Positions 19,129-27,972 of a stretch of DNA of 64,000 bases are shown piece by piece. Every line of letters begins with the position of its first letter. Positions within the stretch are counted from its first letter, which is position 1. The stretch spans positions 24,555 to 88,554 of the forward strand of contig NZ_CAJZAI010000018.1 in NCBI RefSeq assembly GCF_914271435.1, in the 5' to 3' direction. Origin of the DNA: Cupriavidus laharis (lineage in GTDB: Bacteria > Pseudomonadota > Gammaproteobacteria > Burkholderiales > Burkholderiaceae). The notes beneath the pieces were generated by a model that worked only from the letters and a program-made list of their open reading frames with translations, searched no databases and was not told the origin of the DNA. Both the position numbers and the translations under genes were made by a program.

Positions 19129-19916
19129 GGCTGACTCCAGGAAGCTTTTTACTCTGAAACAAGAAAATGCTGTGCTGCAGCATTTTTAGTATAGAGGGCC
19201 GGGGCAGCTGCGGCGATGACAATTCCGTGCGCCCTGAGAACGAGATGCTGACGCCGCTTGCCCAGTGCGAAATTACCGGTTCATGCTTCCGACCGCACTT
19301 GCTGACACCCGAACGCTTTTCAAGACGGATAACGCGTCGGTGAGACCCTGCGAGCAAGACCTTCCGGCAGGCGGGCTGTGCCTTGGGAGGGGCCATAAGC
19401 CAGTGGCATATTCCAGGTGAATAAATCGCTATTGCGGTCGGATAATTCACCTTTGCATTATCCTGTCGGATAAATTTTGAAAATCGAGAGACTAGGCGGG
19501 GAAATGTAATTCCATGGCGCACCCGCATATTGAACAGATCACTTCTTGAATCTTCCGAAGATACGATCGATACCACTTTCAGGCATATGTCTTGCCGCAT
19601 ACATTAAGTATGCACTGAAATAAGATTCCGGAAACCCGGAAATTATCGAGTTCAAAAATCCGAATTTCCGGAAATCCGGATTTTCAGGAATTCGGCTGGT
19701 CTGATTCAACCAATTGCATTCGGGTAAATATCTAGGATGTCCCATTTATTGTCCTGTTGAGGTAACAATATTACTGAGCTACATTTGGCGCCACTCTCAG
19801 AATCTACCGATCTTGGCAATTCAGGTCGGCGATGGTCGCGCATCGCCATAGACAGGTATTGTCGTCCGTTAAGCCTGCAACGGCATTGACGCTATCGGAT
19901 AACCAAGAAAAGGATT
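19129..19916. other. 788-bp AT-rich intergenic region
   Basis: The stretch is clearly poorer in GC than its surroundings between about 19390 and 19780. A hairpin AAAATGCTG-TGCTG-CAGCATTTT lies at 19164-19186 near the zinc-ribbon gene promoter, and a 30-bp palindrome lies at 19655-19684. A 200-codon minus-strand frame across 18998-19600 has no family features or ribosome site and overlaps a better gene, so I do not call it. The region may be a remnant of acquired DNA. Confidence 0.5.
19655..19684. repeat. 30-bp near-perfect palindrome
   Basis: Arms AAAATCCG and CGGATTTT flank a perfect 12-bp core ATTTCCGGAAAT; only the pair 19663/19676 mismatches. A related sequence, TTCCGGAAACCCGGAA, lies just upstream at 19626-19641. 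Such a dyad suits an operator or a transcribed hairpin; it lies 233 bp before the GntR gene. Confidence 0.7.
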
Positions 19917-20699
19917 ATGGACAGCCCTCGTTCGCCTATGCCCCGTTATCACCAGATCTATGTGGCCTTGCGTCACCAGATCGTCAGCGGGATCTACGAC
20001 AAGTCGGGACTGCCGCCCGAACTCAGGCTGATGGAGCAATACCAGGTGGCGCGCGTCACCGTGCGCCGCGCCATCATTGAACTGGTGCGGGAGGGCATGG
20101 TCTACCGGCGCCCGGGGCAGGGCACCTTTGTGAAGTTGGATCATCCGAGTCGCATGGAATGCCAGCCGAAGATGCAGGGGCTGCTGGACAACCTGATTGC
20201 CTCGGCGGCGCAGACCTCGGTGCGCTTGCTGGAGTATGGGCTGCAGCCATGCCCCGCCGACGCAGCGGCCGGGCTATCGCTGGCCGAAGGGCAGAGCGCC
20301 TTGCGCATTTTGCGCCTGCGCAGCCATCAGGGCAAACCGGTGTCGCTGATCACGACGTTCCTGCCGTCACACATCTCGCGCCTGCTCATGCCGCACGACC
20401 TTGAGCAGCAGCCCATGCTGTCCCTGCTCGAGCAAGGCGGCATACGTATTGGCGCGGCCGAGCAGTCGGTGTCGAGTTGCCCTGCGGATGCCGTGGCGGC
20501 GCCGCTGCTGGACGAACCCGTGGGATCGGCGTTGCTGTCGGTGGTGCGCGTCGTGCGGGATGTGGACGGATATCCCGTGCAATGGCTGCGCGGCCTGTAC
20601 CGGCCGCATTGCTACGACTACCGCATGGCCCTTACACGTGCAGGGGAAGCCACCGCGCGCATCTGGCTGGCCGGTGATATCACAACCGCCGTCCGATAA
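19917..20699 (+). CDS. GntR family regulator, HutC subfamily
   Basis: A 260-residue regulator: an N-terminal GntR winged helix (YHQIYVALRHQIVSGIYD, LPPELRLMEQYQVARVTVRR, GMVYRRPGQGTFV) and a C-terminal UTRA-type effector domain. It reads toward the ABC/deacetylase/lyase run downstream and may control it. In the linker, Pro-Ser-Arg-Met-Glu marks the start of the UTRA part. The ligand is unknown. The preceding 235 bp contain the 30-bp palindrome. Confidence 0.88.
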   Translation: MDSPRSPMPRYHQIYVALRHQIVSGIYDKSGLPPELRLMEQYQVARVTVRRAIIELVREGMVYRRPGQGTFVKLDHPSRMECQPKMQGLLDNLIASAAQTSVRLLEYGLQPCPADAAAGLSLAEGQSALRILRLRSHQGKPVSLITTFLPSHISRLLMPHDLEQQPMLSLLEQGGIRIGAAEQSVSSCPADAVAAPLLDEPVGSALLSVVRVVRDVDGYPVQWLRGLYRPHCYDYRMALTRAGEATARIWLAGDITTAVR

Positions 20700-21149
20700 G
20701 CGGTGGCAGAGCAAGAGGGCATAAATGAGCATCCATGATCCGGCGCGGCAAACACGCCGCCCATCGTGCCTCGGGGCGCGATGGGCCACTCCCGGCAGTT
20801 TGCAGCGTCCGCGTCCCCGTCTTCCCGATTTCCTGTTTGCCGGCAAGGCTGGCTGCCAGTGCTGCACCCTTGTGTCTGCTGCCGCGGGACGACTCGTCCG
20901 GTGGTGGCAGCAATTGTCGCGTTACGGGGCCTGCCAGATGGCGGGGCGCGACAACAGGGGTGCAGCCGGAGCGCCGCGCATCGAACGGATGCGCGGCCGT
21001 CTGGTTGCCATTGCCGCGTTTGTCGCTCCAGCGGCAGCGGCCGGCTTTTTTTATACGCAGCGCTTGCAGGGTACCGAGTTGTATTGCCCCTGCGGGCCTG
21101 TCTGGTGTGTTGCGGGTTTGCCATACGCCGCTGCCATGGAGAGCCAGGC
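20700..21149 (+). other. 450-bp gap with a doubtful ORF
   Basis: An open frame from 20725 to 21153 would encode 142 residues; AGAGGG precedes its ATG, and its stop overlaps the next start as ATGA. However, it is rich in Arg, Pro and Trp without any known domain, and third-position GC is only moderate. A hydrophobic stretch VAIAAFVAPAAAAGFFY appears near its end. It could be a real small gene, a broken permease remnant or chance. Confidence 0.3.
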
Positions 21150-21911
21150 ATGAAGCCGGACATCATCGTCGCCACCCACGTGCTGAATCTTCAGCTTGAC
21201 GGTCGAGCCGTGCTGGACAATGTCCGGCTGGCCGTCAGCCGGGGACGCGTCACCGCACTGGTCGGCCCGGCCGGGGCGGGAAAGTCGGCGCTGCTGGGGG
21301 TCCTGTCGGGAAACCTGTCGCCGTGCGGCGGCTCCGTTGAGATAGAAGGGCGCAACGTCGCCGGCATGTCCCCCCATGTGTTGAACCGGTTGGGGGTGCA
21401 GTACATCGGTCCCCCGGGGCCGGAGCAAGGCGCCCGGACCGTGCGCGAGTGCATTGCGCTTGGCGCGCAGTGGCATGTGCGAGGCCACCATGCCGCACTC
21501 GCGCAGGCTGACGAAGTGGCCCGGCGCCTGGGCCTTGAATTCCATTTGCACAAGGCCGCTGCCAGCTTGCAGCCGGCCCTGCGCAAGCGCCTGGCACTCG
21601 CAAGCGCCGTGGCAAGGCGCGCGCACCTGCTACTGCTCGACGGCATCCTGGCGGGCCTCAGTGCCTCGGAGAGGGCCTGGATGGTGGCCACGATCCGCGA
21701 CCTGCGTGCCGACGGGATGACCGTGCTGATGGCCGAGCGCATCATGCCCTGTGTCGCGAAGGTGGCTGACGATGTGCTGGTGCTGGAAGATGGAAAGCTG
21801 ATCGCACAGGGCCTGCCGCATGCAGTATCGCGTGACCCCGCCGTCTTCGGTGCATACGCCGGGAACCGCCCGGATCCGGGCCGAGCGGCCAGGGGGCCGG
21901 CGCATGCGTGA
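21150..21911 (+). CDS. Degenerate ABC transporter ATP-binding protein (LivG/LivF-like)
   Basis: A 253-residue ABC ATPase of branched-chain amino acid type. Walker A (GPAGAGKS, 39-46) is intact. The signature LSGGQ is replaced by LQPALRKRL (140-148), Walker B reads LLLLDG so the catalytic Glu is Gly165, and the switch region EHDM reads ERIM with Arg for His. ATP binding may persist, but normal hydrolysis and transport are unlikely. No permease gene is present in the window. It sits between the GntR gene and a deacetylase gene on one strand. Confidence 0.75.
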   Translation: MKPDIIVATHVLNLQLDGRAVLDNVRLAVSRGRVTALVGPAGAGKSALLGVLSGNLSPCGGSVEIEGRNVAGMSPHVLNRLGVQYIGPPGPEQGARTVRECIALGAQWHVRGHHAALAQADEVARRLGLEFHLHKAAASLQPALRKRLALASAVARRAHLLLLDGILAGLSASERAWMVATIRDLRADGMTVLMAERIMPCVAKVADDVLVLEDGKLIAQGLPHAVSRDPAVFGAYAGNRPDPGRAARGPAHA

Positions 21912-22033
21912 GACCTGCACCGTTTCTACTTAGACCGGGTTCGCTTCGGGCGCGATTCGCGCAACGAACACGACCCGACCGTGGCCTGGACCGCCGCGGG
22001 CGAAATTGCGTCATCGACGCGGAGCAAGACCTG

Positions 22034-22978
22034 ATGTCCCTGGACGAAAACACCCTGCAGCATCCCCAGCATCCATATGGCGTGGCAGATGAGCGCTGCG
22101 CGTGGTCCATGCTGGCAGAGCCGCATCCCGTCACCTGGCCCGGCGGCAAGTTGCTTGCCCTATGGGTCAATGTCAGCCTGCAGTGGCTTCCGTTGCATCC
22201 CGCCGCGGCGTCATCCGAGCAGGGGCAGTCGATGGCGCCGTATCCGCACCTCAGGCATTTCACGTTGCGCGACTACGGCAATCGCACCGGCATCTACCGG
22301 CTGCTGCAGGCCTTCGATCGCCACGGCGTGCGTCCGACCTTCGCCTGCAATGAACGCCTGGCGCAGCAGTACCCGCAACTGATGCAGGAGATCGTCTCGC
22401 GTGGCAACGAGATCATCGGCCATTCGTCGAGCCTGGACATGCCCCGTGCATGCGGCCGCGACAATGCCAGCGAGGGCGCGCTGGTCGCGGCTTCACTTGG
22501 TACGCTGCGCCAGGAGAGCGGGCGGGATATCCGCGGCTGGCTCGGGCCCAGGCACCTGCAGAGCGCGCATACGCCGGAGTTGCTGCGCACGCAGGGCATC
22601 GACTACTTCTGCGACGGGGGCAATGAATACATGCCCTATCGCTTCCATACGCGGCTCGGCGACCTGTGGTCGATGCCGTTGTCGACCGAGCAGGAAGATC
22701 GCTTTGTCCTGATGGAGAGCTTCCATGCGGAAGCCGCCTGGGTAAGACAGTTCAAGGACGCATGCGACCTGCTGCTGGAAGAGGCGCGCGAGCAGGGCGG
22801 GCGCATTCTTTCTTTCTCCTTGCATCCGTGGGTACTGGGCCAGCCGCACCGTGTCCGCTATGTGGAAGCCGCGCTGGAATACGTGATGTCGCGCGAAGGC
22901 GTGTGGAGCGCCGGCGCTGGTGAAATCGTCAAGACGCTTGCCGGGCAGCAGTGCGGCGGGGGCAGGGCGGCGCCATGA
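22034..22978 (+). CDS. Polysaccharide deacetylase family protein (PuuE-like)
   Basis: A 314-residue NodB-fold protein of the group containing the cofactor-independent allantoinase PuuE. Shared blocks are RDYGNRTGIYRLLQAFDRHGV, EIVSRGNEIIGHS, GWLGPRHLQSAHTPELLR, IDYFCDGGNEYMPY and SLHPWVLGQPHRVRY. The usual Gly-His-Gly-x2 pattern after the helix reads GHSSSLDM, so metal binding may differ. GGAG lies nine bases before the ATG. The stop overlaps the following lyase-like gene by ATGA. Substrate is unknown: deacetylation or amide-ring opening are both possible for the family. Confidence 0.75.
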   Translation: MSLDENTLQHPQHPYGVADERCAWSMLAEPHPVTWPGGKLLALWVNVSLQWLPLHPAAASSEQGQSMAPYPHLRHFTLRDYGNRTGIYRLLQAFDRHGVRPTFACNERLAQQYPQLMQEIVSRGNEIIGHSSSLDMPRACGRDNASEGALVAASLGTLRQESGRDIRGWLGPRHLQSAHTPELLRTQGIDYFCDGGNEYMPYRFHTRLGDLWSMPLSTEQEDRFVLMESFHAEAAWVRQFKDACDLLLEEAREQGGRILSFSLHPWVLGQPHRVRYVEAALEYVMSREGVWSAGAGEIVKTLAGQQCGGGRAAP

Positions 22979-23949
22979 CGCAAAGGCGTCCGCCAGTCGA
23001 CATAGTGGTCAGCGAAGCCGGGCTGTGCGACGGACTGCGGGCGTTGCGCCAGCGGCTGCCGTCGGCCGCCAGGCAGGCCTGGGTTGCCGCTGAAGCGGCG
23101 GCCGGCGTGCGCGATATCGAGATCGGCACGTTTGCGCCCCCCGGCGTGTTGCCGCAGATGGCTGACGTGGCCGACGCGGCGTCGCACGTGCTGGGCATTG
23201 CGGGACTGACGGTAGCGGCCCGGGTGCCCAATTTCCTGGGTGCGGAACGCGCGATCGCCGCCGGGGTGCACCGCATTGCCTTGCCGCTCTTTGCCAGCGA
23301 GGCCGACAGCCTGCGCCAGATGAATCGCACCCACGCGCAGATGCTGCGCGAGGTGCGCCGTATTGCCCAGCGTATCGGCGCCGTGCCGCGTCAGGCAAGG
23401 CCGCGCCTGCAGGTCCGGCTCGAGATGGCGTTCGGTTGCGCGCTGGCCGGGCCCATGGGCGAGAGCGCCGTCGCCTGCCTGGCCGAAGCGCTCATGGCCG
23501 CGGGCTGCGAGGACATCGTCCTGTGCGATACACCGGGCTGTGCTGATCCGCGCCAGGTGCGCCGGCTGACGCAGGCGGTCCGGGAAGCCGGGGGCGTGCA
23601 GGCGGTATCGGGCATCCATCTTGCCAATACGCGAGGACTGGGCCTGGCCAACGCGCTGACTGCCGTCGAGGCCGGCGTGCCCGTGGTTCATGCCTCGCTC
23701 GGAGGGCTGGGCGGAAACGTGGTGACTGAGGACCTGGTATTCCTGCTGGAGGCAGTAGGCTTGCGTACTGGCATTGACCTCCCGGCGCTGCTGGCCGCCC
23801 GTACTGCGGTAGCACAATACCTGCCCGGCGTGACGCTGCAGGGCTTCACCCCTGTAGCGGGCCTGCCGGCGGGATTTCCGCCAGCTCCGCCCGCCCAGCT
23901 CGCCAGCGCAACGAAGGCTTGCCCTATGGCTTCTGACGCACCAAAGTAA
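22975..23949 (+). CDS. HMG-CoA lyase family protein lacking catalytic residues
   Basis: A 324-residue DRE-TIM barrel protein related to hydroxymethylglutaryl-CoA lyase. IEIGTFAPPGVLPQMAD and HLANTRGLGLANAL show the family. Three functional sites are lost: the RDG motif reads CDG (Cys18-Asp19), the metal-binding HxH reads HLA (His215, Ala217), and the glycine-rich loop carrying the catalytic Cys is deleted, GLGG (244-247) running directly into NVVTED. The frame is otherwise intact. It overlaps the deacetylase gene by ATGA. Either it has a different reaction, a structural role, or it is an early decaying gene. Confidence 0.8.
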   Translation: MTQRRPPVDIVVSEAGLCDGLRALRQRLPSAARQAWVAAEAAAGVRDIEIGTFAPPGVLPQMADVADAASHVLGIAGLTVAARVPNFLGAERAIAAGVHRIALPLFASEADSLRQMNRTHAQMLREVRRIAQRIGAVPRQARPRLQVRLEMAFGCALAGPMGESAVACLAEALMAAGCEDIVLCDTPGCADPRQVRRLTQAVREAGGVQAVSGIHLANTRGLGLANALTAVEAGVPVVHASLGGLGGNVVTEDLVFLLEAVGLRTGIDLPALLAARTAVAQYLPGVTLQGFTPVAGLPAGFPPAPPAQLASATKACPMASDAPK

Positions 23950-23990
23950 TAGGTGGACCGGCTGGACCGGTCATCCACGGGAGACTGCGC

Positions 23991-24818
23991 ATGGGCAAGA
24001 AAAAGCAGGGCGAGCGCGATGCAGACGACGCCGGCGTCGCCGGCGAGAAGATGACGGGCAAGCAGTACGACGAGGAGCTGTACCGGCTGCATGTCGAACT
24101 GGTCAAGCTGCAGGACTGGGTCAAGGCCACCGGCGCCAAGGTCTGCATCCTCTTCGAAGGCCGCGACGGCGCCGGCAAGGGCGGCGTGATCAAGGCCATG
24201 ACCGAGCGCGTGAGCCCGCGCGTGTTCCGCGTGGTGGCGCTGCCGGCGCCGACCGAGCGCGAAAAAAGCCAGATGTATGTGCAGCGCTATATTCCCCACC
24301 TGCCCGCGGCCGGGGAGGTGGTGATCTTCGACCGCAGCTGGTACAACCGGGCCGGCGTGGAACGGGTCATGGGATTCTGCACCGAGGAGCAGGTGGACGT
24401 TTTCCTGCGCGGCGTGCCACTGGTCGAGCGGGCCATCATCCAGTCTGGCGTGGTGCTGCTGAAGTACTGGCTCGAAGTCAGCGAGGCAGAGCAGACGCGC
24501 CGGCTGCAGGCGCGCATCACCGACCAGCGCAAGACCTGGAAACTGACCGACATGGACCTCAAGTCTTACTCACGCTGGTACGACTATTCCCGCGCGCGCG
24601 ATGCCATGTTCGCGGCGACGGACAGCGAGGAGTCGCCATGGTTCGTTACCCGCTCCGACGACAAGCGGCGCGCCCGGCTGAACATCATCAGCCATATCCT
24701 CGACCGCATTCCGTATGAGGCGATTCCGCACAAGAAACCGAAACTGCCGGCCAGGCAGAAACCCCAGGGCTACCAGGAGCCCGATTATCCGTACCGGCGC
24801 GTGCCCGAGCGCTTCTAG
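23991..24818 (+). CDS. ppk2: Polyphosphate kinase 2
   Basis: A 275-residue class I PPK2 that transfers phosphate between polyphosphate and nucleoside diphosphates. Walker A is GRDGAGKGG near residue 58, Walker B lies in EVVIFDRSWYNRAGVERVMGF with the DRS/WYNR lid residues, and LTDMDLKSYSRWYDY and NIISHILDRIPYE follow in family order. The ATG has GGGAGA upstream. A single-domain protein of this size phosphorylates ADP or GDP. It stands alone, convergent with a LysR gene. Polyphosphate metabolism is prominent in Cupriavidus. Confidence 0.94.
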   Translation: MGKKKQGERDADDAGVAGEKMTGKQYDEELYRLHVELVKLQDWVKATGAKVCILFEGRDGAGKGGVIKAMTERVSPRVFRVVALPAPTEREKSQMYVQRYIPHLPAAGEVVIFDRSWYNRAGVERVMGFCTEEQVDVFLRGVPLVERAIIQSGVVLLKYWLEVSEAEQTRRLQARITDQRKTWKLTDMDLKSYSRWYDYSRARDAMFAATDSEESPWFVTRSDDKRRARLNIISHILDRIPYEAIPHKKPKLPARQKPQGYQEPDYPYRRVPERF

Positions 24819-24890
24819 CACGAAGGTATCGGATCTGCAGGATGGCCGCCCGGACCGCAGTACCGGCAGCCATCCGGACCCCGCCACCCC

Positions 24891-24929
24891 AGTGTCCTGA
24901 GTTGCAAGTTCGTTGCAACTCAGGACACT
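24891..24929. terminator. Perfect 17-bp hairpin at convergent gene ends
   Basis: AGTGTCCTGAGTTGCAA at 24891-24907 pairs fully with its complement at 24913-24929 around a GTTCG loop. It sits between ppk2 and the LysR gene and covers the LysR stop codon. No T-run follows, so it is either a Rho-aided bidirectional stop or a mobile repeat unit. Confidence 0.6.
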
Positions 24930-25815
24930 AGCGTTTCATGATTGCCGTCAGCGTATCCACGAACGCCAGCGCAAGGCGTGACAATGGTTCGGTCTGCACG
25001 TGGAAGATCTGCACCGAGGCATTGACCTTGGTGCGCAGCGGAACGGCCACCACGTCGGGCCAGTCCTGGCCAAACACCGTCATGGCATCAACCAGCGCGA
25101 TGCCGGCGCCGGCCTGGGCCAGTGCCCGGGCCACGTGGGCCTGTTCCACCTGTACCCGCATGTCAGGCTGACTGCCTTCCCTGCCGAAGACTTCATGCAC
25201 CAGCAGGCCGAAGGGCACATCCGGCCCGTATCCGATGAGATCTTCCCCGGCCAGTTCGGACGGACGTACCGAGCTTCGCGTACTGAGGCGGTGCCCGGCG
25301 GGAATCAGCGCCATGATCGGGTTCTTCACCAGCAGGCGCGAGTCCAGGTTCGGATGCGTCAGCGGCATGTTCGATACCGCCAGGTCCGCCTGTCCCGAGA
25401 GCAGGCCGCGCAGCATGTTGACCGGAATCTGGGTGCGCACCACCACGCGCACGGCCGGATGCGCACGGCGGAAGCCGGCTATGGCACGCGGCAGCACCGT
25501 CAGGCCGAGATTGGGACTGCATGAGATGCGCAGGCTGCCGGTCCGGTTGGCCGCCAGGTCCTCGGCGATCTCGTTGACGCGCTCCACGCCTTCGTAGACG
25601 GCATTGACCTCGCCGAGCAGGCGGCGGGCTTCCGGCGTGGGGTGCAGGCGCCCCTTGGTGCGCAGGAACAGGGTCAGGCCGAGCCGCTGCTCGGTGTGCG
25701 CGAGCAGCCGGCTGATGGCGGGCTGCGACACATACAGCAGTTTCGATGCGCCACTGATCGAGCCGGTCAGCATGACCGCGCGGAAGACCTCGATCTGGCG
25801 AAGATTCATCTTCAT
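24928..25815 (-). CDS. LysR family transcriptional regulator
   Basis: A 295-residue LysR protein: HTH near the N terminus (LRQIEVFRAVMLTGSISGASKLLYVSQPAISRLL) and a periplasmic-binding-like effector domain (GSLRISCSPNLGLTVLPRAI onward). It is divergent from the ornithine-cyclodeaminase-like gene and probably controls it and the binding-protein genes behind it. A second in-frame ATG six bases in gives the more usual MNLRQIE start. A dyad TAACACAGTGTTA lies directly upstream. The stop codon is inside a perfect hairpin. Confidence 0.9.
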   Translation of the reverse strand: MKMNLRQIEVFRAVMLTGSISGASKLLYVSQPAISRLLAHTEQRLGLTLFLRTKGRLHPTPEARRLLGEVNAVYEGVERVNEIAEDLAANRTGSLRISCSPNLGLTVLPRAIAGFRRAHPAVRVVVRTQIPVNMLRGLLSGQADLAVSNMPLTHPNLDSRLLVKNPIMALIPAGHRLSTRSSVRPSELAGEDLIGYGPDVPFGLLVHEVFGREGSQPDMRVQVEQAHVARALAQAGAGIALVDAMTVFGQDWPDVVAVPLRTKVNASVQIFHVQTEPLSRLALAFVDTLTAIMKR

Positions 25816-25820
25816 GGCAT

Positions 25821-25833
25821 TAACACAGTGTTA
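25821..25833. promoter_or_regulatory. LysR-type dyad TAACAC-A-GTGTTA
   Basis: A perfect 6-bp inverted repeat with one central base just upstream of the lysR start. It follows the T-N11-A form of LysR operators and lies in the divergent region before the OCD-like gene, so autoregulation is likely. Confidence 0.5.
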
Positions 25834-26070
25834 TGAATGGCACATATATAAGCATATGACAGTTATGGATGCTGTATCTACACTGAGTCCCATCGACACG
25901 CCACTGCAGGACGCAAGACCCGGCGAACACTGTGGCGCACCAACGGGAAGCGCGGCAACGCCTCGGGCACCAAGGCAGGGCCGCGCGGATAGCGATCCGG
26001 TGCGCGATGCACTCGTGGCGTGCAGGCATTTTCATCAGGCGATCAGGCGATCACGCGGAAAGGAGACTGT

Positions 26071-27072
26071 ATGAGCAACATCCATCTCACCTACATCAAC
26101 GGCAAGGACATTGCGCGGCTGGAACTGACCGATGCCGAGATCCTGTCTGCGGTAGAGCAGGCGCTGGTGGCGCAGGGCAACGGGCAGACCGTGATCGAGC
26201 CACGCGTGCACCTGATGCCGGATCCCGCCTTCAATGGCCACTTCAATGTGCTGCGCGGCTACGTGGCGCCGCTGGGGCTGGCCGGTGTGAAGATCGTGGG
26301 TGACTATGTCGACAACTACAAGCTCGGCCTGCCGTCGGAAATGGCGATGCTGAACCTGTTCGACCCGCGTACCGGCATGCCCGTGGCCATGGTCGATGCG
26401 ACGTTCATCACCGATGCCCGCACCGGTGCGCTCACTGCACTCGGCGCGCGGCACCTCGCTCGCCGCAACAGCAAGGTGCTCGGCCATATCGGCGCGCGTG
26501 GGACGTCGTACTGGAACGTCCGGCTGCTCGACAGCCTGTTCGACTTCGACGAGATCCGCGTGCACTCGCGCCGCCCCGAAAGCCGGAACGCCTTCGCGGC
26601 GCGGCTGGAACGCGATCTTGGCAAGAAGATCGTCGTGACCGAGGACTGGGAATCGTGCGTGCGCGATGCCGATATCGTGGTGGAAGCGTCGCGCCTGGAG
26701 CGCCCCACGCCGATGCTCAAGACCGAATGGATCAAGCGCGGCGCCTTTGTGGTGCCGTACGGCACCATGAGCGCGGTGGAGTTGTCGCTGACCGACATCA
26801 TGACCAGGCTGGTGGTGGACGACTGGGGCCAGTGCAAGGGTGGCATGTTCGGATCGCTGCGGCCCCACGTCGAGGCAGGCAAGCTGTCCGAGCAGACCCT
26901 GTATGCGGAACTCGGCGAGATCGCCGCCGGCCGCAAGCCGGGCCGGCAAAGCGATGACGAAACCAACCTGTTCTGGCACCGCGGCCTGTCACTCAGCGAC
27001 ATCGCACTGGGCCACGCCATCCTGCAGAAGGCCCGGGAGCGGGGGCTGGGCCAGCGCCTGGTGTACGCATGA
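26071..27072 (+). CDS. Ornithine cyclodeaminase/mu-crystallin family protein
   Basis: A 333-residue Rossmann-type protein of the OCD/mu-crystallin family. The segment VDATFITDARTGALTALGARHLAR is characteristic, followed by the dinucleotide region VLGHIGARGTSYWNVRLL (GxGxxG-like GARGTS) and IRVHSRRPE. Members include ornithine cyclodeaminase, alanine dehydrogenase, and ketimine or opine-type reductases, so the reaction stays open. AAGGAG precedes the ATG. Its stop overlaps the next gene by ATGA, tying it to a PhnD-like binding protein. It is divergent from a LysR gene. Confidence 0.82.
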   Translation: MSNIHLTYINGKDIARLELTDAEILSAVEQALVAQGNGQTVIEPRVHLMPDPAFNGHFNVLRGYVAPLGLAGVKIVGDYVDNYKLGLPSEMAMLNLFDPRTGMPVAMVDATFITDARTGALTALGARHLARRNSKVLGHIGARGTSYWNVRLLDSLFDFDEIRVHSRRPESRNAFAARLERDLGKKIVVTEDWESCVRDADIVVEASRLERPTPMLKTEWIKRGAFVVPYGTMSAVELSLTDIMTRLVVDDWGQCKGGMFGSLRPHVEAGKLSEQTLYAELGEIAAGRKPGRQSDDETNLFWHRGLSLSDIALGHAILQKARERGLGQRLVYA

Positions 27073-27890
27073 TTGCGAGCGCACGCATGTATGCCGTGGC
27101 CGCGCCCGCGGCGCGCGCCTGGCAGGCACTGTTCGCGCGCGTGGCCGAATGCGCCGGGGTGGACCTGGCCTATGTCGAGCACGCTGCCCCGGCACCGGTC
27201 AGCGCGCTGTGGGCGCGGCCGGACTGCGGCTGCGTGTTTATGTGCGGCTATCCCTATGCGTGTGCGCCGGCAGGGCGCGAACTGCTCGCTGCGCCGGTGC
27301 CGGCCGCGCCGCGCTACCAGGGTCGGCCGGTGTATTTCAGCGAGTTCGTCGTGCATGCAGACTCCCCCGCGCAGACGCTGGCGCAGACGTTCGGCGGCCG
27401 CCTCGCGTGCATGCTCCCGGAATCGAACTCGGGCTACAACGCGCCACGCCACTTCCTGATGCGGCAAGCGCCGGCCGGGGCGCGCACGCTGTACAGGCCG
27501 ACTGCTCAGCCCACGCCGACGCCGCTCGCCACCATCGACGCGGTGATCGCCGGCGAAGCCGAGGCCGGCGTGGTCGACAGCTATGTACTCGACCTGCTGC
27601 GCAGCCACGCGCCCGAGCGCGTCGCGCAGTTGCGGACCCTGGCCCAGACGCCGGCCGCGCCGATTCCTCCGCTGGTGGCATCCGCGCAGATCGGCGCCGA
27701 GGCGTGCGCGCGCATACGTGAGGCATTGCTGGCCATGGACCACGACCCACTGGGCGCAGACCTGATGGCGCAGTTGGGGCTGGCGTGCTTCGCCGCGGTA
27801 CAGCCGCAGGACTATGCCGGCCTGGCCGCGCTGGCCCGGGAGTCGGACGAGGCGGGCTTTGCCCTGACCGCAGACGGGGAACTCGTATGA
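27069..27890 (+). CDS. PhnD-like binding protein without signal peptide
   Basis: A 273-residue protein of the phosphate/phosphonate periplasmic-binding (PhnD-like, PF12974-type) fold: FMCGYPYACAPAG, YFSEFVVHADSP, TFGGRLACMLPESNSGYNAPR and AVIAGEAEAGVVDSYVLDLL follow the usual order. Unlike transport receptors it has no signal peptide; the start overlaps the OCD-like gene by ATGA, leaving no room for one. It may therefore act in the cytoplasm as a sensor or enzyme partner. No ABC permease genes are adjacent. Confidence 0.7.
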   Translation: MIASARMYAVAAPAARAWQALFARVAECAGVDLAYVEHAAPAPVSALWARPDCGCVFMCGYPYACAPAGRELLAAPVPAAPRYQGRPVYFSEFVVHADSPAQTLAQTFGGRLACMLPESNSGYNAPRHFLMRQAPAGARTLYRPTAQPTPTPLATIDAVIAGEAEAGVVDSYVLDLLRSHAPERVAQLRTLAQTPAAPIPPLVASAQIGAEACARIREALLAMDHDPLGADLMAQLGLACFAAVQPQDYAGLAALARESDEAGFALTADGELV

Positions 27891-27972
27891 GGCACGATGC
27901 GGGCACACTGCCGCTGCCCGTCGTTCGCAGCAAGCCTGACCATTGTTACGTACTTACGCAAGGGGAACCGCA

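Noticed and set aside
18998..19600. A 200-codon minus-strand frame in the AT-rich gap
   Set aside because: It overlaps the zinc-ribbon gene, has no ribosome site, and its content shows no fold or family pattern.
21908..22033. GTG-initiated extension of the deacetylase
   Set aside because: The extra 42 residues are Arg-rich and unlike family N termini, while the ATG at 22034 has GGAG before it.
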